Assembly: GCA_017937845.1 (NCBI GenBank)
Contig: JAGBCV010000054.1
Coordinates: forward strand, 1-32,693
Direction of reading: 5' to 3'
Origin: Clostridia bacterium
GTDB taxonomy: Bacteria; Bacillota; Clostridia; Oscillospirales; CAG-272
Length of the DNA stretch: 32,693 bases
This document shows, piece by piece, positions 15,357 to 23,149 of the stretch (the stretch's first letter is position 1; the number at the start of each line of letters is the position of its first letter). Both the position numbers and the translations under genes were made by a program. A model generated the notes under the pieces. It had not been told where the DNA came from. It worked only from the letters and a program-made list of their open reading frames with translations, and made no database searches.

Positions 15357-16094
15357 ATGAATCAGTTTCGCTCTTATTTGTATTTTGTTTTGTTGGTCGT
15401 GCTTTGTGCCGTTTTGATCTTTGCCGTGGTCACGTCATCGGTCAAAACGTTCTATTCATTTCGTACGGATCATACGGCTACGTTGTTTGATGATTATGCC
15501 CGATATGAAAATGGAGAGGTCGTGTATCTTTCGAGGGAGGCGTGTTTTGCGGATCATCATACGACGTTTCCGAACGAGCAGCATAAAACCGCCGATAAGA
15601 CCTATGCGGAATATTATGGAGAGGGCGATATGGTAAGGCTCACCCATGCCGCGACGAGATGCGAGGACCCGGGCGGAAGACACGGTGACGGAGTGTATTA
15701 TTTGGAAGCGTGGGTCGATTTTTTGGAGATCCCGACCTCTCGTCAAAAGGATAGGATATCTCTTCGGTTTTCGCAGGATACGACGTATCTGACGGAGGAT
15801 GCGGTCATGGTCATACGGTATAAGCTTGCGGGAGATGACCATATTTATGAGAAGATAACAAAAGATGACATCTTATATTTGGATTTGGAATTGCCCAAGG
15901 GCGATTTGGAAAGCCTGCAAATCTATCTGTCGCATTACGTAGTGCGGCAACATCCTGATTTTTCGGGGCATAGCAATGTGTGGATAGAGTATTGGCATAC
16001 ATACGGCAAGGAACGGGAAAAACGGTATTACAATTATTATAATATCCATTATATCCCGAGAGAAAACCTGCAAAAAGAGGAGGCAGAGGCATGA
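15357..16094 (+). CDS. Membrane-anchored protein of unknown function
   Basis: A 245-residue protein that I do not recognise. Residues about 7-28 form a hydrophobic signal anchor (YLYFVLLVVLCAVLIFAVV), followed by an extracytoplasmic soluble domain rich in Tyr, His and acidic residues. The start at 15357 is in frame and has AAAGGAG 9 bases upstream; the ATG at 15353 is in another frame. The stop overlaps the next start as ATGA, so the gene is translationally coupled to the first HTH-membrane gene and is the first member of a four-gene operon. A role as the external sensor or target of those regulators is an inference from context only. Confidence 0.65.
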   Translation: MNQFRSYLYFVLLVVLCAVLIFAVVTSSVKTFYSFRTDHTATLFDDYARYENGEVVYLSREACFADHHTTFPNEQHKTADKTYAEYYGEGDMVRLTHAATRCEDPGGRHGDGVYYLEAWVDFLEIPTSRQKDRISLRFSQDTTYLTEDAVMVIRYKLAGDDHIYEKITKDDILYLDLELPKGDLESLQIYLSHYVVRQHPDFSGHSNVWIEYWHTYGKEREKRYYNYYNIHYIPRENLQKEEAEA

Positions 16095-17032
16095 AATTAT
16101 ACGAAAAAATCTATACGTTACGAACAGAAAAGAACCTATCCCAAGGCGACCTTGCGGAGATTCTTGACGTATCGCGCCAATCCGTTTCCAAATGGGAAAC
16201 GGGCGCATCGATTCCCGATCTCGATAAGCTGATCAAAATGAAAGAAATTTTCGGTGTCAGCATCGATGAACTCGTTTGCGAGGATATCGTGAAAAAAACG
16301 AAAGAAGAATTGACAGACCCCACCATGAAAACAGAACCCGCTCCACCGATCGTTGTGGTCAAAGAAGCGCTCCCTATGCGGAAATTTGTCGGTATTTTGT
16401 TGTTTTTCTGCGCGTTTTTCCTGCTTTTATTGCGATCTTCCTATATTGCACCTGCCATTTTGACGATCATGGGCGTTTTGTGTCTTGTTTGCAGAAAAAG
16501 AGCATGGCTTTGGTGTCTTTGGGTCTCGTTTTTCACATTGGGAGAGATTTTTGCGCTTTCCCCATTTGAAGCCTTCCGCTTCCGTTGGTATAGTTATTAC
16601 ATCGAACGCGGGCAGTTTTGGAAGCATTTCGGTCCCGCATGGCTCTATGTGATAGGATTTGTCATCATGCTTGCCTTGACCGTTTGGAGCTTTCGACAAA
16701 TCGTTTTGCGTCCAACACGCAAAAAAGCCGTGATGTTCGGCATTGGATGGGGTATTTTGCTGAGCATTTCACCGATTTTGAACAAAATCCTTTCGATTAT
16801 CGAAACGGCGCAAAAGAAACTGTGGATTTTGAATCCCGATGAGGTTTCGGCAGGCGCGCCTCCCGTGTATAGCGCCGAATTGCATCAAGCATGGGTCAAA
16901 TTTGAAACTTGGTTTTCTGACGTGTATGCCATTTTATTTGCCGTCGTATTTGCCGCACTCTTTGTCTTAACCATTTCCCTTATCCGAACCCATCGAAAAA
17001 AGAAAGTGAGCGTTCCCGATGAAGTTATATGA
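16091..17032 (+). CDS. XRE-type HTH regulator fused to a membrane domain (copy 1)
   Basis: A 313-residue protein with an N-terminal XRE/Cro-type helix-turn-helix at about residues 6-60 (LSQGDLAEILDVSRQSVSKW), a ~30-residue linker, and five to six hydrophobic segments. The DNA-binding part presumably faces the cytoplasm and the membrane part may sense an envelope signal. Its linker (KTEPAPPIVVVKEALPMRK) and membrane domain differ from the two following copies. The last 14 bases overlap the start of copy 2. The DNA target is unknown; the operon's own promoter is the obvious candidate. Function is inferred from domain layout. Confidence 0.75.
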   Translation: MKLYEKIYTLRTEKNLSQGDLAEILDVSRQSVSKWETGASIPDLDKLIKMKEIFGVSIDELVCEDIVKKTKEELTDPTMKTEPAPPIVVVKEALPMRKFVGILLFFCAFFLLLLRSSYIAPAILTIMGVLCLVCRKRAWLWCLWVSFFTLGEIFALSPFEAFRFRWYSYYIERGQFWKHFGPAWLYVIGFVIMLALTVWSFRQIVLRPTRKKAVMFGIGWGILLSISPILNKILSIIETAQKKLWILNPDEVSAGAPPVYSAELHQAWVKFETWFSDVYAILFAVVFAALFVLTISLIRTHRKKKVSVPDEVI

Positions 17033-17320
17033 AAAAATCTATACCTTACGCATCGCGAAAAATTTATCCCAAGGCGACCTTGCGGAAATGCTCGACGTAT
17101 CGCGTCAATCCGTTTCCAAATGGGAAACGGGTGCATCGATTCCCGATCTCGATAAGCTGATCAAGATGAGCGATCTTTTCGGCGTTTCGCTCGATGCGCT
17201 CGTTCGCGAGGAAATGCCCGAAAATGAGCAAAAAATCGCAGAAAACACCCCAAAAACCCCCGAAAATGGCGAAAATCCGCAAAATATCGTCATCGTGAAA
17301 GAACCGTTTCCGACGCGAAA
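16993..17320 (+). repeat. Direct repeat unit A (partner at 17818-18145)
   Basis: This stretch recurs 825 bases downstream with few mismatches. It spans the end of the preceding gene, the start region, the HTH and the linker, and stops at the first membrane helix. A shorter, more diverged copy covers the HTH of copy 1 from about 16091. Confidence 0.85.
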
Positions 17321-17834
17321 GATCATGGGTTTTATCTTCTTCGGCATGGCGTTTATTGCGTTTCTTGTGATCGGCTTGCTTGCGGATATCATCGCCGGTC
17401 TTTGCTTGGCGGCATTTTTTTCTCTGCTTGGCATCATTTGCTTTGTGTCCTCCAAACGGCCGCTGTATTGGTGTATATGCGCCCTTTTCCTTGTGATGAG
17501 CGCATTGTTTCCCCATTCCGTTGGTATACAGATTCCCGTGATCATGCTCGTATTATATATTCCCATGCTGATATGGACGTTATATGAGTTTCGTCATGTT
17601 GCGTGGCGTCCTTCCATGAAGCAAAAGATCTTGTTTTGGATATTGTGGGGATTTTATCTTGTTTCCTTGATTTTGCCTTCTGTTTTGTATCGATATGTTT
17701 ATCATATGGAAGTTTCTTGGAAAACGGGCGGATTCTTGCTTATGGTATGGCAAATGCTCGTAAATCCGATTTTTTTGGCAGTCCTCGTCGTTTTCACCGC
17801 TGCATGGATTCGGACACTCGAAAAAAGAAAGTGA
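17019..17834 (+). CDS. XRE-type HTH regulator fused to a membrane domain (copy 2)
   Basis: A 271-residue paralogue of the preceding gene. The first ~100 residues (HTH plus a Pro/Asn/Glu-rich linker and the juxtamembrane EPFPTRK) are almost identical to copy 3, whereas the following five to six membrane segments are unrelated in detail to either neighbour. It has no conventional ribosome site beyond GTGAGCG upstream, so initiation probably depends on translation of copy 1, with which it overlaps. The stop TGA lies inside the repeated sequence that introduces copy 3, so the same repeat is read in one frame at the end of copy 1 and in another at the end of copy 2. Confidence 0.75.
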   Translation: MKLYEKIYTLRIAKNLSQGDLAEMLDVSRQSVSKWETGASIPDLDKLIKMSDLFGVSLDALVREEMPENEQKIAENTPKTPENGENPQNIVIVKEPFPTRKIMGFIFFGMAFIAFLVIGLLADIIAGLCLAAFFSLLGIICFVSSKRPLYWCICALFLVMSALFPHSVGIQIPVIMLVLYIPMLIWTLYEFRHVAWRPSMKQKILFWILWGFYLVSLILPSVLYRYVYHMEVSWKTGGFLLMVWQMLVNPIFLAVLVVFTAAWIRTLEKRK

Positions 17835-18145
17835 GCGTTCCCGATGAAGTTATATGAAAAAATCTATACCTTACGAACAGAAAAGAACCTATCCCAAGGC
17901 GACCTTGCGGAGATGCTCGACGTATCGCGCCAATCCGTTTCCAAATGGGAAACGGGCGCATCGATTCCCGACCTCGATAAACTGATCAAAATGAGCGATC
18001 TTTTCGGCGTTTCGCTCGATGCGCTCGTTCGTGAAGAAATGCCCGAAAATGAGCAAAAAATCGCAGAAAACACCCCAAAAACCCCCGAAAATGGCGAAAA
18101 TCCGCAAAATATCATCATCGTGAGAGAACCGTTTCCGACGCGAAA
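17818..18145 (+). repeat. Direct repeat unit B (partner at 16993-17320)
   Basis: Second copy of the 825-base-offset repeat covering the junction, HTH and linker of the third HTH-membrane gene. Confidence 0.85.
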
Positions 18146-18587
18146 AACGATAGGATTGATGCTTTTGGGCGTTGCGCTGGGTTTATTTATCATCGTTGGA
18201 CTTTTTATGGATTTTTTAAGCGGTATTTTACTATCTTTGCCGTTTGTTATGGGCTGTTTTTGCGCGTTTGCCTCTGAAAAGAGCAAAAAATCCGCGCAAA
18301 CGATGGCAGGGATTCTCTTATTTTTCGCTTCCGTTTTTCTTGCAATCAGTGGCGGCTATATTCTTGCCGTTTTTACCCTTTTGATGAGCGGAATTTGCTT
18401 TTTTTCCAAAAAATATCCCCTGTTTTGGATATTTTTGACGCTTTCCGCTATGTTTTTCCTTTACGTTGCTTTGGTGAAAAATTGGGGCGTGATGGAGGTC
18501 GCCGTCGGCTTGCTTATTTTAGCGTTGGTCGTTTTGCTCGTCGCATGGCTGTATGTCACCTTGAAAAAGAAAACGAACACCCCGTGA
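17844..18587 (+). CDS. XRE-type HTH regulator fused to a membrane domain (copy 3)
   Basis: A 247-residue third paralogue with the same N-terminal HTH and linker as copy 2, followed by a different membrane region of about six segments. Base-level comparison shows a mosaic: the very start matches copy 2, the HTH part carries several bases diagnostic for copy 1 (CGAACAGAAAAGAACC, CGCGCC, GGGCGC), and the linker again matches copy 2. This suggests gene conversion among the copies. The start codon lies 9 bases after the copy 2 stop. A strong terminator follows. As with the other copies, ligand and target are unknown. Confidence 0.75.
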   Translation: MKLYEKIYTLRTEKNLSQGDLAEMLDVSRQSVSKWETGASIPDLDKLIKMSDLFGVSLDALVREEMPENEQKIAENTPKTPENGENPQNIIIVREPFPTRKTIGLMLLGVALGLFIIVGLFMDFLSGILLSLPFVMGCFCAFASEKSKKSAQTMAGILLFFASVFLAISGGYILAVFTLLMSGICFFSKKYPLFWIFLTLSAMFFLYVALVKNWGVMEVAVGLLILALVVLLVAWLYVTLKKKTNTP

Positions 18588-18599
18588 TGGGGTCAAAAG

Positions 18600-18640
18600 T
18601 ACGCAAAAATGGCACTCGAACCGAGTGCCATTTTTGCGTA
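18600..18640. terminator. Bidirectional terminator (19-bp perfect stem)
   Basis: Arms 18600-18618 and 18622-18640 are perfect inverted repeats closing on the loop AAC. The inner part is GGCACTCG/CGAGTGCC and the outer part gives a T run on either strand. It separates the HTH-membrane operon from the convergent eda gene. Confidence 0.93.
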
Positions 18641-18647
18641 TTACCAC

Positions 18648-19610
18648 TTATTTTTTGATGATATGGAAAGCGAAACCGCCGATTTCGTCCTTCATATAAG
18701 CAAATTTGAGATTGCCCTTTTCATCGTAGGTTGCGGTGGATTCATCAAATTCGATGCCCATGCGCTCGAAATATTTTCTTGCGCGGTCGGGGAAGTTACA
18801 ACCGATGGCGATGTGTCCGTGTGTGCCGCGGAACTGATAGTGCATCACTTCAAATTTTGTGCCTGCAAAGGTAGCCTTGGAGCGAACGTCGGGGTCAAGC
18901 ATGAAGAGCTTGCAGAGAAGGTCTGCGGTCTTGGTTGCTTCTTCGATGTTGTCGCTGTTGATACCAACGTGAACGATCTCGAAGCCGTGCATGAGCGCAA
19001 CGGCATTTCTGGTGAGCTTTTCGATCTCGTCGAACTTGCCTTCCTTGATGAGAGCATCCTTTACCATGAAAGAACCGCCGCAAGCAAGGATCTTGGGATT
19101 CTTGAGGTAAGAAAGGATATTTTCTTCGTTGATACCGCCTGTGGGCATAAATTTAAGGTTTGCATAAGGAGCGGAAACGGATTTGATGACGTTCAGACCG
19201 CCAATGGCTTCCGCAGGGAAGAATTTGACAACGTCAAGTCCAAGCTCCATCGCCTGTTCCATTTCGCCGCAGGTAGCGCAACCGGGGCAAACGGGAACAC
19301 CCTTTTCGATGCAATATTTTACGATCTTCGGATTGAAGCCGGGGGAAACGATGAATTTCGCGCCTGCTTCGATTGCCTTGTCGACCTGTTCTGTGGTGAG
19401 AACGGTGCCTGCACCGACGAGCATATCGGGAAGAGCATCAGCGATATTTTTGATCGCATCAGCGGCAGCCGCAGTACGGAATGTTACTTCCGCAGCGGGA
19501 AGACCGCCGCGCATAAGAGCTTCGGCAAGCGGAACTGCTTTTGTGGCATCTTCGATCTTAATGACGGGGATAATGCCGATCTCCCCAATTTGTTTCAAAA
19601 CATCATTCAT
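18648..19610 (-). CDS. eda: KDPG/KHG aldolase fused to a VOC (glyoxalase-like) domain
   Basis: 2-Dehydro-3-deoxyphosphogluconate aldolase splits KDPG into pyruvate and glyceraldehyde 3-phosphate, the last step of hexuronate and Entner-Doudoroff breakdown. The first ~205 residues hold the class I aldolase core with AAEVTFRT (catalytic Glu), VGAGTV and the Schiff-base lysine in VVKFFPAE. The last ~110 residues (IVHVGINSDN; MHYQFRGTHGHIAIGC) look like a vicinal-oxygen-chelate domain of unknown role, giving about 320 residues against roughly 210 for plain Eda. I start at the ATG at 19610, which has GGAGG 9 bases upstream; an in-frame ATG 63 bases earlier has no ribosome site. The gene is divergent from uxaC and has its own promoter. 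Confidence 0.9.
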   Translation of the reverse strand: MNDVLKQIGEIGIIPVIKIEDATKAVPLAEALMRGGLPAAEVTFRTAAAADAIKNIADALPDMLVGAGTVLTTEQVDKAIEAGAKFIVSPGFNPKIVKYCIEKGVPVCPGCATCGEMEQAMELGLDVVKFFPAEAIGGLNVIKSVSAPYANLKFMPTGGINEENILSYLKNPKILACGGSFMVKDALIKEGKFDEIEKLTRNAVALMHGFEIVHVGINSDNIEEATKTADLLCKLFMLDPDVRSKATFAGTKFEVMHYQFRGTHGHIAIGCNFPDRARKYFERMGIEFDESTATYDEKGNLKFAYMKDEIGGFAFHIIKK

Positions 19611-19719
19611 TGGTATAACCTCCATATCACCGCGGTGCGGTGTAAAATTTACAAGTTTCCATTGGTTTTTCATGCTTGCTGATAAAATTTTTTGAAAACA
19701 TGAAAAATCTCTCTATATA

Positions 19720-19748
19720 ATTATACAATATCCTGTTGCATTTGTAAA
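19720..19748 (-). promoter_or_regulatory. Sigma-A promoter of eda (interleaved with the uxaC promoter)
   Basis: On the minus strand TTTACA (19748-19743), 17-base spacer, TATAAT (19725-19720). Its -35 box lies within the spacer of the divergent uxaC promoter. The leader to the eda start is about 100 bases and contains the palindrome CACCGCGGTG (19628-19637). Confidence 0.75.
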
Positions 19749-19764
19749 GATTTTGGTATATAAT
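19736..19764 (+). promoter_or_regulatory. Sigma-A promoter of uxaC
   Basis: TTGCAT, 17-base spacer, TATAAT, about 50 bases before the uxaC start. The -35 box abuts the -35 box of the divergent eda promoter. Confidence 0.75.
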
Positions 19765-19822
19765 TTAAGATAGATTATTTGAAAAATTTGTGGCAGAGTC
19801 CACACAGAAAGGAAACATGAAC

Positions 19823-21271
19823 ATGAAACCCTTTATGGACAAAGATTTTTTGCTTGACAACGACGTGGCAAAGATGCTCTATCATCATTATGCGGCGGAA
19901 ATGCCCATCATTGACTATCATTGCCATGTAAATCCCAAGGATATCGCTGAAAACAAAAAATACAAAAATATCACAGAGGTTTGGCTCGGCGGCGACCATT
20001 ACAAATGGCGTGCCATGCGTTCCTGCGGACTTCCCGAAAGAGTCATCACAGGCGACGCTTCCGATTATGAAAAATTTGAAGCCTTTGCGACCGCAATGCC
20101 TTCTCTCATCGGCAATCCCCTCTATCATTGGTCGCATCTCGAACTCAAACGCTATTTCGGCTATGAGGGTATCCTCTCTCCCGAAACCTGCGAAGAGGTT
20201 TGGAATATCTGCAATGAAAAGCTCGCATCTGACGATATGACCGTCCGCGAGATCATCAAAAAATCCAACGTCGTCCTCCTTTGCACGACGGACGACCCCG
20301 CGGATTCTCTTGAATATCATATTGCCATTCGTGATGACGAAACCTTTGACGTTCAGGTGCTTCCCGCGTTCCGCCCCGATAAGGTCATGGGCATCGACAA
20401 GCCCGGTTATACCGATTATATCGCGACCCTCGCAAAAGCAGGCAATGCTGAGATCAAGGATTATGATAGCCTCCTCTCCGTTTTGGAAGGCAGAATCGAA
20501 TTTTTTGAATCTCTCGGCTGTCGCACCGCAGACCATGGCTTTGACGATTACGTAGCGTTCGCGGACGAGCTTACCGCAGAAGAAGCAGAAGCAGCCGCAA
20601 AAGTGATCTTTACCCGCGCACTCGCCGGCGAAAAGATCGACGCTGAGGACACCAAGGTCTTCAAGAGCGCGATGATCCGCTTCTTTGGCAAGCAGTACGT
20701 CAAATACGGCTGGATCATGCAGATCCACTTCGGCGCGCTTCGTTCGCCCAACACCATCATGAAGAACCTTCTCGGTCCCGACACGGGCTACGATACCATT
20801 CATGGTCAGAACTGCATCTATGCACTTGCCAAGATGCTCGATGCTTTGAACCTTGAAAACGCACTCCCCAGAACCATTCTCTATTCGCTCAATCCCATCG
20901 ATAACGCTGCTCTCGGCACACTCATCGGTTCTTTCCAGTATACGAGCGAAGAAGCGGAAGGTCTCTGCTGTCTGCCTCCCATGCAACATGGTAGCGCTTG
21001 GTGGTTCAATGATAACATCAAGGGTATGCGCGAACAGCTTGAAAATCTCGCAAACCTTTCCGCGCTCGGCAAGTTTGTCGGTATGCTGACAGACTCCCGC
21101 AGCTTCCTTTCCTATACCCGTCATGAATATTTCAGACGCATCCTTTGCGGTGTTCTGGCAGGCTACGTCGTTCGCGGCGAATATCCGCTCGATATCGATA
21201 ACCTCGCGCAGATGGTCTGCGATATTTGCTATAACAACACCAAAGACTTCTTTGGCTTCAAATTGCTTTGA
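19823..21271 (+). CDS. uxaC: Uronate isomerase (glucuronate/galacturonate isomerase)
   Basis: UxaC converts D-glucuronate to D-fructuronate and D-galacturonate to D-tagaturonate, the first step of hexuronate breakdown. The 482-residue length is normal. The amidohydrolase-fold metal motif DYHCH lies at residues 31-35, and the N-terminal MKPFMDKDFLL aligns with the start of other UxaC proteins, which is why I choose 19823 over the ATGs at 19817 and 19790; AAAGGA is 9 bases upstream. TDSRSFLSYTRHEYFRR near the C-terminus is another family signature. It is transcribed divergently from eda, the last enzyme of the same route; the intermediate genes (uxuA/uxuB, uxaA/uxaB, kdgK) are not in the window. 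Confidence 0.96.
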   Translation: MKPFMDKDFLLDNDVAKMLYHHYAAEMPIIDYHCHVNPKDIAENKKYKNITEVWLGGDHYKWRAMRSCGLPERVITGDASDYEKFEAFATAMPSLIGNPLYHWSHLELKRYFGYEGILSPETCEEVWNICNEKLASDDMTVREIIKKSNVVLLCTTDDPADSLEYHIAIRDDETFDVQVLPAFRPDKVMGIDKPGYTDYIATLAKAGNAEIKDYDSLLSVLEGRIEFFESLGCRTADHGFDDYVAFADELTAEEAEAAAKVIFTRALAGEKIDAEDTKVFKSAMIRFFGKQYVKYGWIMQIHFGALRSPNTIMKNLLGPDTGYDTIHGQNCIYALAKMLDALNLENALPRTILYSLNPIDNAALGTLIGSFQYTSEEAEGLCCLPPMQHGSAWWFNDNIKGMREQLENLANLSALGKFVGMLTDSRSFLSYTRHEYFRRILCGVLAGYVVRGEYPLDIDNLAQMVCDICYNNTKDFFGFKLL

Positions 21272-21314
21272 TTTGTAGGGCGCGGGATTGATTTCCGCTC
21301 TGTAAATATCGTTT

Positions 21315-21349
21315 TTGTAGGGGACGGCGTCTTCGACGTCCCATTACAA
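21315..21349. repeat. REP-like palindrome between uxaC and mrp
   Basis: TTGTA and TACAA bracket a hairpin in which GGGACG pairs with CGTCCC around a GCGTC/GACG-rich top. A related GTAGGGCG start occurs at about 21276. The motif resembles dispersed intergenic palindromes; there is no clear T run, though it may slow RNA decay after uxaC. Confidence 0.5.
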
Positions 21350-21391
21350 CGAAAAAAATAATTATAATTTTTTGAAAAGAGGTAAATAAAA

Positions 21392-22264
21392 ATGGCAGAA
21401 GAAAAAGAAATGCAGGGCGCAGAAGCTCCTGCGGAATGTACACACGATTGCTCCACTTGCTCCGCAAACTGCGGTTCCAAAAAGCAGTCCATGTTTGAAC
21501 CTATCAACCCCATGAGCATGGTTGGCAAGGTCATCGGTGTTGTCAGCGGTAAGGGCGGCGTTGGTAAGTCCATGGTAACAGGACTTTCCGCCGTTGAGCT
21601 CCGTCGTCGTGGCTATAAAGTAGGTATCATGGACGCGGATATCACAGGTCCTTCCATTCCGAAGGCATTCGGTCTTGACGGCATCTGCGAAGCCGCACCC
21701 CTCGGCGGTATCCTCCCCAAGGAAACCAAAACAGGCATCGAGGTCATGAGCGTAAACCTTCTTCTTGAAGACGTAACTTCTCCCGTCGTTTGGAGAGGTC
21801 CCGTCATCGCAGGCACGGTAAAGCAGTTCTGGACAGACGTTGTCTGGGGCGACCTTGACTGTATGCTCATCGACTGTCCTCCCGGCACAGGCGACGTTCC
21901 GCTCACCGTATTCCAGTCCATTCCGCTCGACGGCATCATCATCGTGACAAGCCCCCAGGATCTCGTATCCATGATCGTTGCCAAGGCTGTCAACATGGCG
22001 AAGCTCATGAACATTCCGATCGTCGGTATCGTTGAAAACATGAGCTATGTCAAATGCCCCGATTGCGGCAAGGAGATCAAGATCTTCGGTGATAGCAAGA
22101 TCGAAGAGGTTGCCAAGGAATACGGTATTCCCGTACTTGCCAAGCTCCCTATCGATCCCAAGCTCGCCGCTATGTGCGACGCAGGTACCATCGAGCTTGC
22201 TGAAAATGACGTTGCGGCATCCATCGCTGACGCCATCGAAAATCAGCCCGCAAGAACACTTTGA
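21392..22264 (+). CDS. mrp: Mrp/NBP35-family P-loop ATPase, Fe-S cluster carrier
   Basis: Mrp/ApbC/NBP35 proteins bind and transfer [4Fe-4S] clusters to target enzymes in the cytoplasm. The 290-residue protein has the deviant Walker A GKGGVGKS at 53-60, the switch motif MDADITGPSIP, the Walker B-like DCPPGTGD, and the paired cysteines CPDC near residue 218 that bind the bridging cluster. An N-terminal cysteine cluster (C16, C20, C23, C27) is a NBP35-like extra. AGAGG lies about 10 bases before the ATG. The stop overlaps the next start (TGATG). Fe-S supply would suit a cell with a large [FeFe] hydrogenase, but no direct link is shown. Confidence 0.93.
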   Translation: MAEEKEMQGAEAPAECTHDCSTCSANCGSKKQSMFEPINPMSMVGKVIGVVSGKGGVGKSMVTGLSAVELRRRGYKVGIMDADITGPSIPKAFGLDGICEAAPLGGILPKETKTGIEVMSVNLLLEDVTSPVVWRGPVIAGTVKQFWTDVVWGDLDCMLIDCPPGTGDVPLTVFQSIPLDGIIIVTSPQDLVSMIVAKAVNMAKLMNIPIVGIVENMSYVKCPDCGKEIKIFGDSKIEEVAKEYGIPVLAKLPIDPKLAAMCDAGTIELAENDVAASIADAIENQPARTL

Positions 22265-22701
22265 TGAAGAAAAAGGTATTGTTCGTCTGTTCCGCCAATA
22301 CCTGCCGAAGCGCTGTCGCGGCGGCGATCCTCATCGAATACGGACACAGACGTTATGACGTTTCCTCTGCGGGCATATACGCCCGCTCGGGAGAACCGAT
22401 GCACCGCGAATGTGCCGAAGCCTTGGAAGAAATTTTCGGACACGGCTATTCCGCGTATAATCATACGTCCACAAAGCTTACCTATCAGCACCTCATGAAC
22501 GCCGATGTGATCGTCGGCGTTTCGGAGGGCTACGCCGCCATTTTGCGCGCGAATTTCAAGGAGGTCGCCGATAAGGTCATCGCCTTTGAAACGCCGATCT
22601 CGGATATCTCCTGCCTGCGCGGAGAATCGATGGTAAGGGCGGTGAAGACCATTCGTGACGAGGTCTTCAAAATGTTTTTGGAGGACGAAAAACATGATTG
22701 A
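22264..22701 (+). CDS. Low-molecular-weight protein phosphatase family (YwlE-like)
   Basis: A 145-residue phosphatase of the low-molecular-weight PTP fold. The P-loop CSANTCRS (C9, R15) is the C-X5-R catalytic motif, near the N-terminus as usual, and an Asp in the ISDIS segment is the likely general acid. T13 sits at the loop position where YwlE-type arginine phosphatases have Thr and tyrosine phosphatases usually have a bulkier residue, so phosphoarginine is a possible substrate. The start ATG overlaps the mrp stop; no good ribosome site precedes it, implying translational coupling. It overlaps rimI by 8 bases. Substrate assignment is inference. Confidence 0.8.
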   Translation: MKKKVLFVCSANTCRSAVAAAILIEYGHRRYDVSSAGIYARSGEPMHRECAEALEEIFGHGYSAYNHTSTKLTYQHLMNADVIVGVSEGYAAILRANFKEVADKVIAFETPISDISCLRGESMVRAVKTIRDEVFKMFLEDEKHD

Positions 22702-23134
22702 AATACAAAAAATGACGGCGGCGAGCGCAAAAGCCGCCGCCGAACTTGAAGCCATATGCTTTGCTTCCCCATGGAGCGAGGACGCGCTTTTGCAAATGTC
22801 TGAAAATCCGAACGCAAGCTTTCTTTGCGCGTTTTCGGACGGCGTTTTCGCGGGCTATGCGGGAATGCTTTGCGTGCTGGATGAGGGGCAGATCTGCAAC
22901 GTGGCGGTTTGTCCCGCATATCGCCGTATGGGAGTCGGCGCCGCTCTGATGAAGGCGCAAGCAGAGACCGCGAGGATTCGCGGACTTTCTTTTATGACCC
23001 TTGAAGTACGCGCAAGCAATCTTGCGGCGCAGGGTCTTTATGAAAAATACGGCTGGGAAAAGGTCGGCGTGCGTAAAAATTTCTATCAAAAACCGCGCGA
23101 GGACGCTTTTCTCTATAATTATTATGTAACGTAA
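22694..23134 (+). CDS. rimI: Ribosomal protein S18 alanine N-acetyltransferase (RimI-like GNAT)
   Basis: GNAT-family acetyltransferase of 146 residues. Visible are the acetyl-CoA-binding motif VCPAYRRMGVGAALM and the C-terminal LEVRASNLAAQGLYEKYGWEK, which is the usual RimI pattern (NxxAxxLYxKxGF). RimI acetylates the N-terminal alanine of ribosomal protein S18 and is commonly next to tsaD, as here. The ATG at 22694 is preferred to an earlier in-frame one at 22655, which lies within the phosphatase gene and would add a non-conserved extension. Confidence 0.9.
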   Translation: MIEIQKMTAASAKAAAELEAICFASPWSEDALLQMSENPNASFLCAFSDGVFAGYAGMLCVLDEGQICNVAVCPAYRRMGVGAALMKAQAETARIRGLSFMTLEVRASNLAAQGLYEKYGWEKVGVRKNFYQKPREDAFLYNYYVT

Positions 23135-23149
23135 GAAAGTTGGTTTTAT

